Under the pieces are notes generated by a model. The model ran no database searches and was not told where the DNA came from. It worked only from the letters and a program-made list of their open reading frames with translations. A DNA stretch of 64,000 nt from positions 186,001 to 250,000 of the forward strand of contig NZ_JACHNV010000001.1 of assembly GCF_014199535.1 (NCBI RefSeq), read 5' to 3'. The translations under genes were made by a program, and so were the position numbers. This DNA is from Hymenobacter latericoloratus. GTDB lineage: Bacteria > Bacteroidota > Bacteroidia > Cytophagales > Hymenobacteraceae. Positions within the stretch are counted from its first letter, which is position 1. The number at the start of each line of letters is the position of its first letter. Positions 36,013 to 44,983 of this stretch are shown here, piece after piece.

Positions 36013-37695
36013 ATGAACATCGAGCCAACCGACTCGCCACGTCCTGCGTTGGAGCATGCTCCCAAAAATTCGCGGAGCAAGGCGCGGCAGCCGTTCTTGC
36101 TGGCGCTGGCCTTGGCGTGTGGCGTGCTACTGGGCGCTAATCCTTTTCGGCCTTCAGATCAGAACCCGGACCTCACGGCCCGCGGCTATCTAAAGTTCAA
36201 AGAAATCCTGAGCTACGTGGACCGCGACTACGTGGACTCCGTGAATGCCGAGGAGCTGTCGGACTACGCCATCAGCCGCATGCTGGAGCGCCTGGACCCA
36301 CACTCGGTATTCATTCCGGCCAAGCAGCAGCAGCAGGCATCCTCGTTTCTGCAAAGCGACTACGACGGCATCGGCGTCGAGTTCAATCTGTTCCGCGACA
36401 CCGTGACGGTAGTAGCTCCGCTCAGCGACGGCCCGGCTGAGCGCGCTGGTCTGCAGCCCGGCGACCGGATTCTGGCCGTGAACGGGCAGCGCGTATCGGG
36501 CGTGCATACTACCACCGAGCAGATGTTCGGGAAGCTGCGCGGCCCGCGGGGCAGCGCCGTGCTGCTGCAGGTGCTGCGCCGCGGCCAGCCCCGGCCCCTC
36601 AACGTGCAGGTAACCCGCAACCGTATTCCCAACTCCTCCGTGGATGTGGCCTACATGGTGGACAACCAGACCGGCTACATCAAAGTAAGCCGCTTTGCCA
36701 GCGGCACCTACGATGAGTTTAAGTCGGCCTTAGGAGATTTGCGCCGGCAGGGCCTCGCGCGCCTCGTGCTGGATTTGCGCGGCAACCCCGGCGGCTACCT
36801 CGACCGGGCCACCAAGATGGCCGATGAGTTCATCGGGGGTACCAAGAAGATTGTGTACACCGACGGCAAGGGCGACCAGTACGATACCCAGACCTTTTCG
36901 CGGGTAGTGGGCGAGTTTGAGGAAGGCGCCTTGGTGGTGCTGGTGGATGAAGGCAGCGCCTCGGCCGCGGAAGTGTTGGCCGGTGCCCTGCAGGACCACG
37001 ACCGGGCCCTGCTGGTAGGCCGGCGCACCTTCGGGAAAGGCCTGGTGCAGCAGCCCATTGCCCTCAATGATGGCTCGGAGCTGCGCCTGACCATTGCCCG
37101 CTACTACACACCCTCGGGCCGCAGCATCCAGAAGTCATACCGCGGGGGGCTGGCCCAGTACGAGCAGGACCTGCAGAACCGCCAGCGTCACGGCGAGTTT
37201 TTCCACGCCGACAGCATCCACTTCGCCGACTCGTTGCGCTACCGCACGGCCCACGGCCGCACCGTGTACGGGGGCGGCGGCATCATGCCCGACCTGTTCG
37301 TGCCCCGCGACACCACGGCCCACTCGGCCTATTACACCCGCTTGCAGAGCCTGAACCTAGTGCGCGAGTACGCCCTGACCTACTACCAGGAGCACAAAGC
37401 CGAGCTAGAGGGGCTGCGCTTCGAGCACTTCAACCAGAGCTTCCGCATCACGGACGTGCAGCTGCAGCAGCTGGCCGCCAAAGCCGCCCGCGACGGAGTG
37501 CCCCAAAATGCCGCCGATCTGCGCCGCAGCGCCGCCCTGCTGCGCAACCAGCTCAAGGCCCTGATTGCCCGTAGCGCCTACGGCAAATCGGCGTACTACC
37601 AGGTGCTCAACCAGGAGGACTTGGAAATGCAGCAGGCCCTGCGCGCCGTGCAAGAGCCCAGCACCACAGCCATGCTCGGGCTGCTAGGCAAGTAG
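36013..37695 (+). CDS. C-terminal processing peptidase, S41 family with PDZ domain
   Basis: A 560-residue serine protease. N-terminal membrane helix (PFLLALALACGVLLGAN) anchors it with the body in the periplasm. The PDZ domain (about 110-190: YDGIGVEFNLF, GLQPGDRILAVNGQ) binds C-terminal tails. The S41 domain has LRGNPGGYLDRA, the nucleophile in EGSASAAEVLAG (about Ser317) and the general-base Lys in RRTFGKGLVQQ. The C-terminal 150 residues are helical. The family degrades or trims periplasmic proteins. It is monocistronic with a strong terminator. Confidence 0.94.
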   Translation: MNIEPTDSPRPALEHAPKNSRSKARQPFLLALALACGVLLGANPFRPSDQNPDLTARGYLKFKEILSYVDRDYVDSVNAEELSDYAISRMLERLDPHSVFIPAKQQQQASSFLQSDYDGIGVEFNLFRDTVTVVAPLSDGPAERAGLQPGDRILAVNGQRVSGVHTTTEQMFGKLRGPRGSAVLLQVLRRGQPRPLNVQVTRNRIPNSSVDVAYMVDNQTGYIKVSRFASGTYDEFKSALGDLRRQGLARLVLDLRGNPGGYLDRATKMADEFIGGTKKIVYTDGKGDQYDTQTFSRVVGEFEEGALVVLVDEGSASAAEVLAGALQDHDRALLVGRRTFGKGLVQQPIALNDGSELRLTIARYYTPSGRSIQKSYRGGLAQYEQDLQNRQRHGEFFHADSIHFADSLRYRTAHGRTVYGGGGIMPDLFVPRDTTAHSAYYTRLQSLNLVREYALTYYQEHKAELEGLRFEHFNQSFRITDVQLQQLAAKAARDGVPQNAADLRRSAALLRNQLKALIARSAYGKSAYYQVLNQEDLEMQQALRAVQEPSTTAMLGLLGK

Positions 37696-37709
37696 AGCAG
37701 TATTCAACT

Positions 37710-37753
37710 AAAAAGGCCGGGCCACTACCCTACGGTAGTGGCCCGGCCTTTTT
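37710..37753 (+). terminator. Strong terminator of the S41 peptidase gene
   Basis: AAAAAGGCCGGGCCACTACC pairs fully with its inverse across 4 nt and ends in TTTTT. Confidence 0.92.
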
Positions 37754-37810
37754 CTAGGCGGCAATTGCCATTGTTTACCACCTGTCCTATTAGCACCTGT
37801 CATCTCCCAT

Positions 37811-37910
37811 CTGTCATCCTGAGCATGTGGCGTATCAAGCCAGCGACGAAAAACCTCTACAGAAGGTAATTACTAACAGCAGAAGTCCTTCGCGCTGCTC
37901 AGGATGACAG
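37811..37910. repeat. TGTCATCCTGAGC inverted repeat
   Basis: 15 bp arms CTGTCATCCTGAGCA and exact inverse, 70 bp apart, between the S41 and transglutaminase genes. Loose GTCATC/GATGA strings flank it. Confidence 0.8.
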
Positions 37911-38004
37911 GTGAGGGGATGATGAGGCGGGATGTAACAGGCTTTATATCAACGACAAGACTCCTGGTAGCTCGGGAGGTGAGACAGGCTAGGGCGTGCG
38001 GGAC

Positions 38005-38988
38005 CTACTTCTTCACCACATCCTGCACGCGGAATGCCTGTTTGACGCCGGTCAGGGGTTTGCCGTCGGCTTCGGCGTAGGGGTAGATGAAGTAGTTGAG
38101 GGCCGGGTTGTTCTGGCGGGGCACCAGTACCAGGTCGCGGCCGCGGGTGAACTCCAGGCGGTTTTCGTCGTGGGCCCCGAAAAAGTAGTTGCGGCGGTCG
38201 GGGTTTTTGGCGGCTTCGGAGGCATCCACGGGTACCCAGCCGGTTTCGGGGGTGTAGAACTCGGCCCAGCAGTGGTAGCCTTTGATTTCGGCCGTGCCGC
38301 GTTCCGGGGGTAGCGGGAAGCCGATGCTGAAGCGGGCCGGAATGCCCAGGGCCCGGCAGTAGCCAATAAACACGGCGTGGAAATCGGTGCAGTTGCCGCG
38401 GCGGGCGTCGCAGGCGTAGTAGATGTCGCCGCGGCCCCAGCCCTGGCCGGTTTTGTCGTACTTCACCGTGCTGACCACGTGCTCGTACACGGCGCGGGCC
38501 TTCTCCAAATCAGTCTTGGCCTGGGCTTTGGTAGCTACCTCCAGGGCCCAGAGCCGGATTTGCGGATCGAGGGGCACGAGGCTGTCGGCGGCCAGCCAGC
38601 GCCGCAGGTTGGGGTCGGGGGCTTCGCGGGGCGGGCGCTGCCCATTCAGGACTAGGGCCAGGTGCTCACGGCGGGTAGCGCGCAGGCGCATATCTACCGT
38701 GAAGCCCTGCAGGGCCTCGCCCGTGGCTCGCAGGTGCAGAATCCGGTTGCCATACGCGCCGGTCTTGATTTCATAGGGCACCGGCGAGGTCACCTGCAGG
38801 TCGCGGATCTGCTGCGACTTATCGTCGTGGGGCACGGGTAGCCACAGGTCCACGGCCTTGGTACCGGCGGGCTGGGCCGGAATAGTAGCCGCGTAGTCGA
38901 AGGTGAACGTGCGGCTGCGGGGCGTGGGGGCAGGCGGCTGGGCCACGGTGAGCAAGGCCAGCAGGGAAGGGAGGAGCAACGAAATCAT
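38005..38988 (-). CDS. Transglutaminase-like (transglut_core) exported protein
   Basis: A 327-residue protein with a signal peptide (MISLLLPSLLALLTVAQP). After an N-terminal beta domain (about 25-130) comes the papain-like transglutaminase core: Cys in RRGNCTDFHAVF, His in KGYHCWAEFY and Asp in WVPVDASEA. The triad is intact. Bacterial members cut or cross-link peptides; the specific role is not known. No operon partner. Confidence 0.9.
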   Translation of the reverse strand: MISLLLPSLLALLTVAQPPAPTPRSRTFTFDYAATIPAQPAGTKAVDLWLPVPHDDKSQQIRDLQVTSPVPYEIKTGAYGNRILHLRATGEALQGFTVDMRLRATRREHLALVLNGQRPPREAPDPNLRRWLAADSLVPLDPQIRLWALEVATKAQAKTDLEKARAVYEHVVSTVKYDKTGQGWGRGDIYYACDARRGNCTDFHAVFIGYCRALGIPARFSIGFPLPPERGTAEIKGYHCWAEFYTPETGWVPVDASEAAKNPDRRNYFFGAHDENRLEFTRGRDLVLVPRQNNPALNYFIYPYAEADGKPLTGVKQAFRVQDVVKK

Positions 38989-39076
38989 AGCAGGAGCAGC
39001 CGGCAGCCGGGGTCAGAGGGCCAAGCCTAGTACAAAGTAACGATGGGGAAGATTGTTCTGGTTCAGAATACGTTCT

Positions 39077-39151
39077 GTCATTCGGAGCGGAACGCGGAAC
39101 CTGGGTCAGACCCAAGCAAGTCCTCAGCTTCCTCGCTCCGCTCGGAATGAC
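39077..39151. repeat. TCATTCGGAGCGGA hairpin repeat
   Basis: GTCATTCGGAGCGGAAC (39077-39092) and the inverse of GTCATTCCGAGCGGAGC (39136-39151). It lies upstream of hmgA in the divergent region. Confidence 0.7.
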
Positions 39152-39238
39152 TGGAGTTGGGGGCGCACGCCGGGTAAACTTTGTACCTTCACTGCCCGGC
39201 ATTCATTTCGCCCTTCCCACCCATACTATCCCACCCGT

Positions 39239-40447
39239 ATGCCTTTTTATCAACGTTTAGGTCAGATTCCGCGCAAGCGCCACACTCAGTTTCGGCAGCC
39301 CGACGGCTCGCTCTACCACGAGCAGCTGGTGGGCACGCTGGGCTTCCACGGCGTTTCGTCCTTGCTCTACCACCGGCACGCCCCCACCGAAATCCGGCAG
39401 GTAGGCGCCCCCGAGCCCTACGCGCCCAAGCTGCTCAAAGACCGGCCGCTGGAGCCGGCCCACCTGCGCACCCTCAACCAAACCAGCACCGGCAGCGACT
39501 ACCTGCAGGCCCGCCAGACCGTGCTCGGCAACGCCGACGTGACCCTGAGTATCTGCAACCCCACGGAGCAGCGCATGGAGTATTACTACAAAAACGCACT
39601 GGCCGACGAGGTGATTTTCGTGCACGAGGGCCGAGGGGAGCTATGGAGCCAGCTGGGCAAGCTGGCCTTCGAGCCCGGCGACTACGTGGTGATTCCGCGC
39701 ACCATCATCCACCAGCTGCATTTTGAGGAAGGGCCGGTGCGCCTGCTCATCATCGAGTCGTTCAGCCCGGTGGAAACCTGCCGGCGCTACCGCAACCACT
39801 TCGGGCAGCTGCTGGAGCACGCGCCCTACTGCGAGCGGGACTTCCGCGGCCCCTCGGAGCTAGTAGAAAACGACGTGCGCGAATCGGGCGAGTACGTGGT
39901 GCGGGTGAAGAAGGACGGGCTCTTGCACACGCTGGTGTACGGCCACTCGCCCTTTGATGTGGTGGGCTGGGACGGCTACTTCTACCCTTATGCTACCAGC
40001 ATTCATGATTTCGAGCCCATTACCGGCCGCATCCACCAGCCCCCACCCGTGCACCAGCAGTTCGAGGGCAATAACTTCGTCATCTGCTCCTTCGTGCCCC
40101 GCCTCTTCGACTACCACCCGCTGGCCATTCCGGCGCCCTACAACCACTCCAACGTCGATTCCGACGAGGTGCTGTACTACGTAGCGGGCAACTTCATGTC
40201 GCGGCGGGGGGTAGATCTGGCCTCGTTCACCTGGCACCCCAGTGGCATTCCGCACGGCCCGCACCCCGGCACCGTGGAGGCCAGCATCGGCAAAAAGGAA
40301 ACCCACGAGCTGGCCGTGATGGTCGATACCTTCCGGCCCCTCTACCTCACCGAGGCCGCCCTACCCTACGTGGACCCGCGCTACCCCATGAGCTGGCAGC
40401 CCGATTTCCAGCACGAGCCCCCGCGTGCCGCCGATATGATGGATTAA
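39239..40447 (+). CDS. hmgA: Homogentisate 1,2-dioxygenase
   Basis: A 402-residue iron enzyme opening the ring of homogentisate in tyrosine and phenylalanine breakdown. ATG at 39239 gives MPFYQRLGQIPRKRHTQF; the frame upstream passes through a repeat. Family marks: HAPTEI, GELWSQLG, GDYVVIPRTIIHQL, PAPYNHSNVDSDEVLYY and WHPSGIPHGPHPG, which carry the His/Glu/His iron ligands. The length is normal for the Bacteroidota type. Other genes of the pathway (hppD, fahA) are not in this window. Confidence 0.94.
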   Translation: MPFYQRLGQIPRKRHTQFRQPDGSLYHEQLVGTLGFHGVSSLLYHRHAPTEIRQVGAPEPYAPKLLKDRPLEPAHLRTLNQTSTGSDYLQARQTVLGNADVTLSICNPTEQRMEYYYKNALADEVIFVHEGRGELWSQLGKLAFEPGDYVVIPRTIIHQLHFEEGPVRLLIIESFSPVETCRRYRNHFGQLLEHAPYCERDFRGPSELVENDVRESGEYVVRVKKDGLLHTLVYGHSPFDVVGWDGYFYPYATSIHDFEPITGRIHQPPPVHQQFEGNNFVICSFVPRLFDYHPLAIPAPYNHSNVDSDEVLYYVAGNFMSRRGVDLASFTWHPSGIPHGPHPGTVEASIGKKETHELAVMVDTFRPLYLTEAALPYVDPRYPMSWQPDFQHEPPRAADMMD

Positions 40448-40562
40448 GAGCAAGAAAAGATTTCTTTCCAAACGAGGTGAGGCAGCTGGGTGTACCATCA
40501 GATGGGTGCACCCGCTGCCTCCTCTCGCTCGGAACGACAAGCGGAAGAGAAATCTGCACGCG

Positions 40563-40610
40563 AAAACCAGACCCGGAACGTTACGCAACTGGCGTCCCGG
40601 GTCTGGTTTT
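40563..40610 (+). terminator. Terminator after hmgA
   Basis: AAAACCAGACCCGG pairs with CCGGGTCTGGTTTT over a 19 nt loop. Between it and the stop codon, 40474-40524 holds a looser repeat-like palindrome (GAGGTGAGGCAGC... / GCTGCCTCCTC). Confidence 0.85.
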
Positions 40611-40713
40611 GTCGAGTTAGCGGGAAAGTTCGCACGGTGCCGGTAGTGTTCTAGCGGCCCGGACAAACCACACCGAACCGGGATTTCGTAGCTTCGTGAA
40701 AATTGCAACCCCT

Positions 40714-41244
40714 ATGAAAAAAATCCTGTTTCTGGCGCCGGCTTTGTTGTTGCTGGCGGTGCTGACCAGCTGCGACAAGCTGGATAAACTGCTGACTTTT
40801 TACATTGAAGATTCGCAGTCAGTGAAGATTGCCAGCGCCTTTCCGGTGGGCCAGCTGATTCCGCTGACGCCTGTTTCGGTGCCTACCCGCTCCGATGAGA
40901 AGTTCAAGAACGAAAACACGAGCGCCAACCTGGTGAAGGATGTGAAGCTCGACCGCCTCACGCTCACCGTTACCGACCCCAGTTCCGAGAACTTCGACTT
41001 TCTGCAGAGCATCAACCTCTACATCAGCACCGACCAGAACGATAAAATTCTGCTGGCCTCCGCCGATAACATCCCCACGGGCGTAAGCACCGTGCAGCTG
41101 ACGCCTACCTCTCAGAAGCTGGATAAGTACGTGAAAGCCAGTAGCTACACCCTGTCCACGGAAGCCCGCATCCGCAAGCCCATCAGCCGCGACATCACCA
41201 TCCGCTCCGATTCCCGCTTCAAAGTAACCGCCGACCCGCTGTAG
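40714..41244 (+). CDS. Hypothetical Bacteroidota lipoprotein (176 aa)
   Basis: ATG 40714 starts MKKILFLAPALLLLAVLTSC, a clear lipoprotein signal. The mature protein is beta-rich and soluble: FYIEDSQSVKIASAFP, DVKLDRLTLTVTDPSSENFDFLQSINLYI, LLASADNIPTGVSTVQL. This resembles uncharacterised lipoproteins that fold like a small adhesin or sandwich. A -7-like TAGCTTCG lies at 40689-40696. I know no function. Confidence 0.75.
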   Translation: MKKILFLAPALLLLAVLTSCDKLDKLLTFYIEDSQSVKIASAFPVGQLIPLTPVSVPTRSDEKFKNENTSANLVKDVKLDRLTLTVTDPSSENFDFLQSINLYISTDQNDKILLASADNIPTGVSTVQLTPTSQKLDKYVKASSYTLSTEARIRKPISRDITIRSDSRFKVTADPL

Positions 41245-41249
41245 GTGGA

Positions 41250-41422
41250 GAGTTGTCATGGCGAGGAGGTACGACGAAGCCATGACAACTCTCCGTGTGA
41301 TACACCTAATAAACCGACAAGCCCTTGACGCTCGCACAGTCGTCAAGGGCTTGTCACGTTTCAAGGGGTAGGGCGTTGGTCAGGACGGATGGCTTCGTCG
41401 TGCCTCCTCGCCATGACAACTC
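41250..41422. repeat. Compound palindrome, copy B, between convergent genes
   Basis: Outer arms 41250-41281 and 41391-41422 match in 31 of 32 positions. The inner 15 bp GACAAGCCCTTGACG (41316-41330) pairs with 41341-41355. It shares the inner core and CGTTGGTCAGGA right-side text with copy A at 29254. Confidence 0.9.
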
Positions 41423-41428
41423 ACCATC

Positions 41429-42985
41429 TCACCGATTCCGGCCGTATTGCTCGTGACTGCTGACCCAGTCGGAGGAGCTGATGGCGGCGCCCAGGCTTAG
41501 CTCGCCGGCCAGCACCACGCCGGCCACAATTTCGGCCAGCTTGTTCACGGTGCCGCGGCCGGTGCAGCCCAGCAGGCGCAGGTACTCGTTCTGGGTGGCC
41601 AGGCCGGTGCCGCCGCCGTGGGTCGCCACGATGAGCGAGGGAATGGTGATGCTGATGTACAGGTCGCCCTCGGGCGTGATTTCAGAGTACAGCACCCCCG
41701 CCGACGACTCCGATACGTTGGCCACATCCTGGCCGGTAGCAATGAACAGGGCCGTAATGCCATTGGCCGAGTGGGCCCCGTTGTTGTTGGCCCCCGAGAG
41801 GAAAGCGCCCACGTTGCTCACCTGCCCGTGGTAGGCCAGCTGCTCGGGCTTCACGCGCATGCGCTGCTGCAGAATGTCGCGCTTGATGACGGCCTCCGCT
41901 ACCACGCGCTTGCCCCGGGTGCGCATTACGTTTACCTGGGAGGCTTTTTTGTCGGTGGCGAAGTTGGATTCGAGGTAGAAGTGCCGGATGGGGGCGCCCG
42001 GGTAGTGTTCCAGAATCCAGGAGCAGGCGGCGAAGGTAGCCCGGCCCACCATGTTCTGGCCCGCCGCGTCGCCGGTGCTGTAGTTGAAGCGCAGGTAGGC
42101 AAACTTGCCCGCCAGGTAGGTATCGATGTACTGGAGCTTGGCGATGCGCGAGGTACTTTCCGCCTCCGGCCGAATCTGGTCTATTGCTTCTTCAACCCAG
42201 CGGCCAAAGTCGCGGGCCCCGCGGGCATCATCAAACACAAACACCGGGGCCCGCTGCATGGCGTCGCCGATGACGGTGCACTTGACGCCTCCGCACAGGT
42301 TCAGGAGTTGAATGCCCCGGTTGTAGCTAGCCACCAGCGTGCCTTCGGTGGTAGCCAGCGGAATCAGAAACTGGCCCTGGGCATGCTCGCCGTTTACGTG
42401 CAGGGGGCCGGCCAGCCCCACCGGAATCTGGGCTACCCCCGTAAAATGCTCGCAGTTGCCTTGCAGCGTGTGGGCATCAAAGGAATAGTGCTTCAGGTGC
42501 TCGAACTGCTCGCCCGTAAACTCCTCGGCAAACTGCTGCCGGGCCCGGATGGCGGCCTCGGAGTAGTCGTCGGTTTCGGAGCGCGGAATGCGGGTGCGGC
42601 TTTCGGGGCGGGCGGCAATGGCGTCTTCCACTTCCACCGTCAGCTCCCCGAACGGCTCCGCCGCGAAGCGCACCCGAATGGTGTGCAGGCCTTCCGGCAG
42701 GGGCTTGGCGGCCAGGTGAAAGGTAGCCGACTGGCCCACCGGCAGGGTAAAGCCCGCTCGCTCGGCGTTGAATACGGAGGCCGGGCGGACGTCGCCGTTG
42801 CCCAGGTCCAGGGCAATCTGCTCGGTGCCGATGCGCACGTCGTCCAGCTCCACGTACTCTATTCGTGTGATGCGCACGGTATCCAGGCGGTTCTTGATGC
42901 TGAAGGCTACCCCTTCGGGCGTATTGCGCAGGCTGCCGCGGGTGTAGAGCAGCTTGAGCATCATGGCGCTGGGCGTGAAAATCAT
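41429..42985 (-). CDS. Hydroxymethylglutaryl-CoA reductase with extra N-terminal domain
   Basis: A 518-residue protein. Residues about 140-518 are a class I-type HMG-CoA reductase: PVGLAGPL, TTEGTLVAS (Glu214), GDAAGQNMV, FATDKKASQ (Lys346), ATGQDVANV (Asp420), HGGGTGLATQ, and a C-terminal His511 (SSHEQYG). All catalytic residues are in place. It makes mevalonate for isoprenoids from HMG-CoA with NADPH. Residues 1-120 (TRGSLRNTPEGVAFSIKNRL ... HTIRVRFAAEPFGELTVEV) form an additional beta-rich domain not part of the standard enzyme. No membrane helices. The stop codon sits in a GGTGAGATGG string. Confidence 0.93.
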   Translation of the reverse strand: MIFTPSAMMLKLLYTRGSLRNTPEGVAFSIKNRLDTVRITRIEYVELDDVRIGTEQIALDLGNGDVRPASVFNAERAGFTLPVGQSATFHLAAKPLPEGLHTIRVRFAAEPFGELTVEVEDAIAARPESRTRIPRSETDDYSEAAIRARQQFAEEFTGEQFEHLKHYSFDAHTLQGNCEHFTGVAQIPVGLAGPLHVNGEHAQGQFLIPLATTEGTLVASYNRGIQLLNLCGGVKCTVIGDAMQRAPVFVFDDARGARDFGRWVEEAIDQIRPEAESTSRIAKLQYIDTYLAGKFAYLRFNYSTGDAAGQNMVGRATFAACSWILEHYPGAPIRHFYLESNFATDKKASQVNVMRTRGKRVVAEAVIKRDILQQRMRVKPEQLAYHGQVSNVGAFLSGANNNGAHSANGITALFIATGQDVANVSESSAGVLYSEITPEGDLYISITIPSLIVATHGGGTGLATQNEYLRLLGCTGRGTVNKLAEIVAGVVLAGELSLGAAISSSDWVSSHEQYGRNR

Positions 42986-43069
42986 GGGCGGAAGGGTTAG
43001 TGAGCGGAAGGGGGGTAGGGTGTGTACGGACCGACAAAGAAAACAGTACGCTTCCGGACCCCAGCAGAC

Positions 43070-43210
43070 TTATTTCAGGGAGAAAAAATCGGCGAAAAGT
43101 ATTCGTGTGCCCCCTACCGCGTTGGGTACAGCCGGCGCTACCTGGGCAGTGGCGGGTAGGCTGACGTGGTTCAAAGCCGCAAGAGAAGCTACAAGTATCA
43201 GTCTGTTCAT
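43070..43210 (-). CDS. Possible small secreted peptide (46 aa), coupled to TonB-like gene
   Basis: The ATG at 43210 shares ATGA with the stop of the TonB-like gene. The peptide has signal-like MNRLILVASLAALNHVSLPATAQ, and 23 further residues ending FADFFSLK. Overlap and signal peptide favour a real gene, but the length is short and no homologue is known to me. Confidence 0.45.
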   Translation of the reverse strand: MNRLILVASLAALNHVSLPATAQVAPAVPNAVGGTRILFADFFSLK

Positions 43211-43905
43211 CTTAGTTTGCGCTTGTGCGACGGAGCTTGAGTTTCTGTTCCCTCGAACGTAATTGGAACTGTATAGCCTACCGCTACCGGGCGGTTGTTT
43301 TGCCTGCCCGGCGTGAATTTGCCGTCGAGAAGCTGCACTACGCGCACCGCCTCTGCATCCAGGGCCGGGTGTAAGCTCTTCACTACTGTAACGTCACGAA
43401 TGGCACCGACATCTGTAATCTGAAAGCGAATGAATATGCGCCCGTTTAATGTCTTTGGGGCAGTGTCAGGCCAGTGTATATTCTCGCCGATGAACCGCAG
43501 CAGTGCTTCCTGACCGCCCTTAAAAACCGGCATCTGCTCCGCTACCATTCCAAATGGCTGCTGCACATATGGTTTAGAGCGGGCCGTATCATACACCACC
43601 TGCGCCACCGCCTCCCGCCCCGATAGCCCTACCCCGCACACCAGCACCAAGGCCACCAAAAACCGCCGGAGCTTGGGGCGCAGCGGAGGGGTAGGGGTCA
43701 GCTGCCCGGCCCGGAACCGCCCGCAGACGCGGCCATCCGGAGAAGCCCGGAAAGCGGCATCCACATCGGCCTGGGAAGAGGTGGTGAAGTCGATAACCGT
43801 GCGGTTGCACTGGGCGCAGTGGTGGCCCTGGGCCACAGGCGTCATCTGCTGCCAATCCTCGTGGCAGGCGTTCAGGCGGACGTTGAGGATGGGGAGCGGC
43901 AGCAT
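43207..43905 (-). CDS. TonB_C-domain protein with N-terminal Cys-rich motif
   Basis: A 232-residue protein. ATG 43905 fits the family start MLPLPILNVRLNACHEDWQQM; 15 codons upstream are open but non-conserved in style. The N-terminal 60 residues hold the CHEDW, HHCAQCNRTVIDFT and VCGRF motif seen in Bacteroidota proteins before a membrane helix. Here the helix is RRFLVALVLVCGVGLSGR (about 80-97). The C-terminal 140 residues are a TonB_C domain: INGRIF-like LNGRIFIRFQITDVG, LDAEAVRVVQ and VPITF. It may act in energy coupling at the inner membrane; no ExbBD nearby. Confidence 0.85.
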   Translation of the reverse strand: MLPLPILNVRLNACHEDWQQMTPVAQGHHCAQCNRTVIDFTTSSQADVDAAFRASPDGRVCGRFRAGQLTPTPPLRPKLRRFLVALVLVCGVGLSGREAVAQVVYDTARSKPYVQQPFGMVAEQMPVFKGGQEALLRFIGENIHWPDTAPKTLNGRIFIRFQITDVGAIRDVTVVKSLHPALDAEAVRVVQLLDGKFTPGRQNNRPVAVGYTVPITFEGTETQAPSHKRKLR

Positions 43906-43978
43906 AGGTATAGGAATAACGGGTAAGGCGCCTGCCGGAATATACGCCACTCGCCCGGCAACTCACCGGTTCACCATC

Positions 43979-44755
43979 TCACCGTTCCTCCCAGAACTCC
44001 TGGCCGTTGGCGTTGAGGTAACCGGGCTGGCCGTCGGGGGCCAGTACGCGGGCCACGTCGCCGAAGAAGGGCTCGGCCTGAGGGTAGCGGATTTCCGTGA
44101 GCGTGTTGCCGTCCTCGTCGAGGTAGCCGAAGCGCTGGCCCAGCTGCACCACCGGAAACTGCAGGTTGCCCGTGAGCCGGATGGCATCGTAGCGCAGGGG
44201 CTGCACCAGCTTGCCGCTGCTGTTTACTACCCCCCACTTGGCGCCCAACCGCACGAACAACAGTCCATTGTAGTTCTCCCGGATTTCGTCGTAGATGGGC
44301 GGCACTACGCCGGAGCCTACCGTGAAGCGGAAGCCTACCTTCCCTTCCTTGCGCACCAGGTCGCCGTGCTCCAGGGGCTCCTCTTCCGGCTCGGCCGCGG
44401 GCGCGTCGGGCAGGCGCTGGCCGGTGGGGCTAATGTCGAAGGTTTCGCCCTGAAGCTCTACGGTGGCGCGGCCCAGCCGGAACGTACTGGCCCGCGTGAA
44501 CTGCACGGGCGTAACGGGGTTGCCCCCACTGTCAATATAGCCGTAAAGCTGTCCCTGGCGCACCCAGGCAATTTCCTCCACAAACGGGCCGGCCTCGTCG
44601 TAGCGCAGGGGTAGCACTAAGCGGCGGGCCTGGTCGGCGTAGCCCCACTTGCCGCCCTGGCGGAAAGGCACAAGGCGCGAGGCTGCCGTTTGGGCCCATA
44701 GGGGCGCACTGGCAGCCAGCACCAGCAAAAGCAGCAGCAACAGAGGGCGTTTCAT
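43979..44755 (-). CDS. WG-repeat exported protein
   Basis: A 258-residue protein with signal peptide (MKRPLLLLLLLVLAASAPLWAQ) from ATG 44755. At least five WG/YG beta repeats follow: GGKWGYADQ, GQLYGYIDS, EGKVGFRF, GAKWGVVNS, GQRFGYLDE, GQPGYLNANG. WG repeats form closed or extended beta structures of unknown role. The stop TGA is inside a GGTGAGATGGTGA string. It stands 73 bp upstream of the TonB-like gene start on the same strand. Confidence 0.87.
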   Translation of the reverse strand: MKRPLLLLLLLVLAASAPLWAQTAASRLVPFRQGGKWGYADQARRLVLPLRYDEAGPFVEEIAWVRQGQLYGYIDSGGNPVTPVQFTRASTFRLGRATVELQGETFDISPTGQRLPDAPAAEPEEEPLEHGDLVRKEGKVGFRFTVGSGVVPPIYDEIRENYNGLLFVRLGAKWGVVNSSGKLVQPLRYDAIRLTGNLQFPVVQLGQRFGYLDEDGNTLTEIRYPQAEPFFGDVARVLAPDGQPGYLNANGQEFWEER

Positions 44756-44936
44756 GCGGGTCGGGGTCGGGAGGGCACCGGCTATTGCAGCTAAGGTACG
44801 CACCCGGTGCAAACCAAATACGCGCTGGGCGGTTGGTTCACTCGTTCTTCACCCCAAGAATTCCATTTTCACCGTTCTGCTTCACAGGATTTTTGGTACG
44901 GAACGCGCTTTTTCTGTGGTGAAAACGGCAGCATCG

Positions 44937-44944
44937 TATCTTTG
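44937..44944 (+). promoter_or_regulatory. -7 box of the PhyH dioxygenase gene
   Basis: TATCTTTG, a perfect TAnnTTTG match, 40 nt before the ATG at 44984. Confidence 0.55.
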
Positions 44945-44983
44945 CGTCCCCTCACTAGGCTGTTCGCTTGACCGCCTTTGCTT

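Noticed and set aside
41618..43000. 460-codon open frame antisense to HMG-CoA reductase
   Set aside because: The composition (His/Gly/Val-rich, no domain) is that of a mirror frame of a GC-rich gene; the other strand has complete catalytic motifs.
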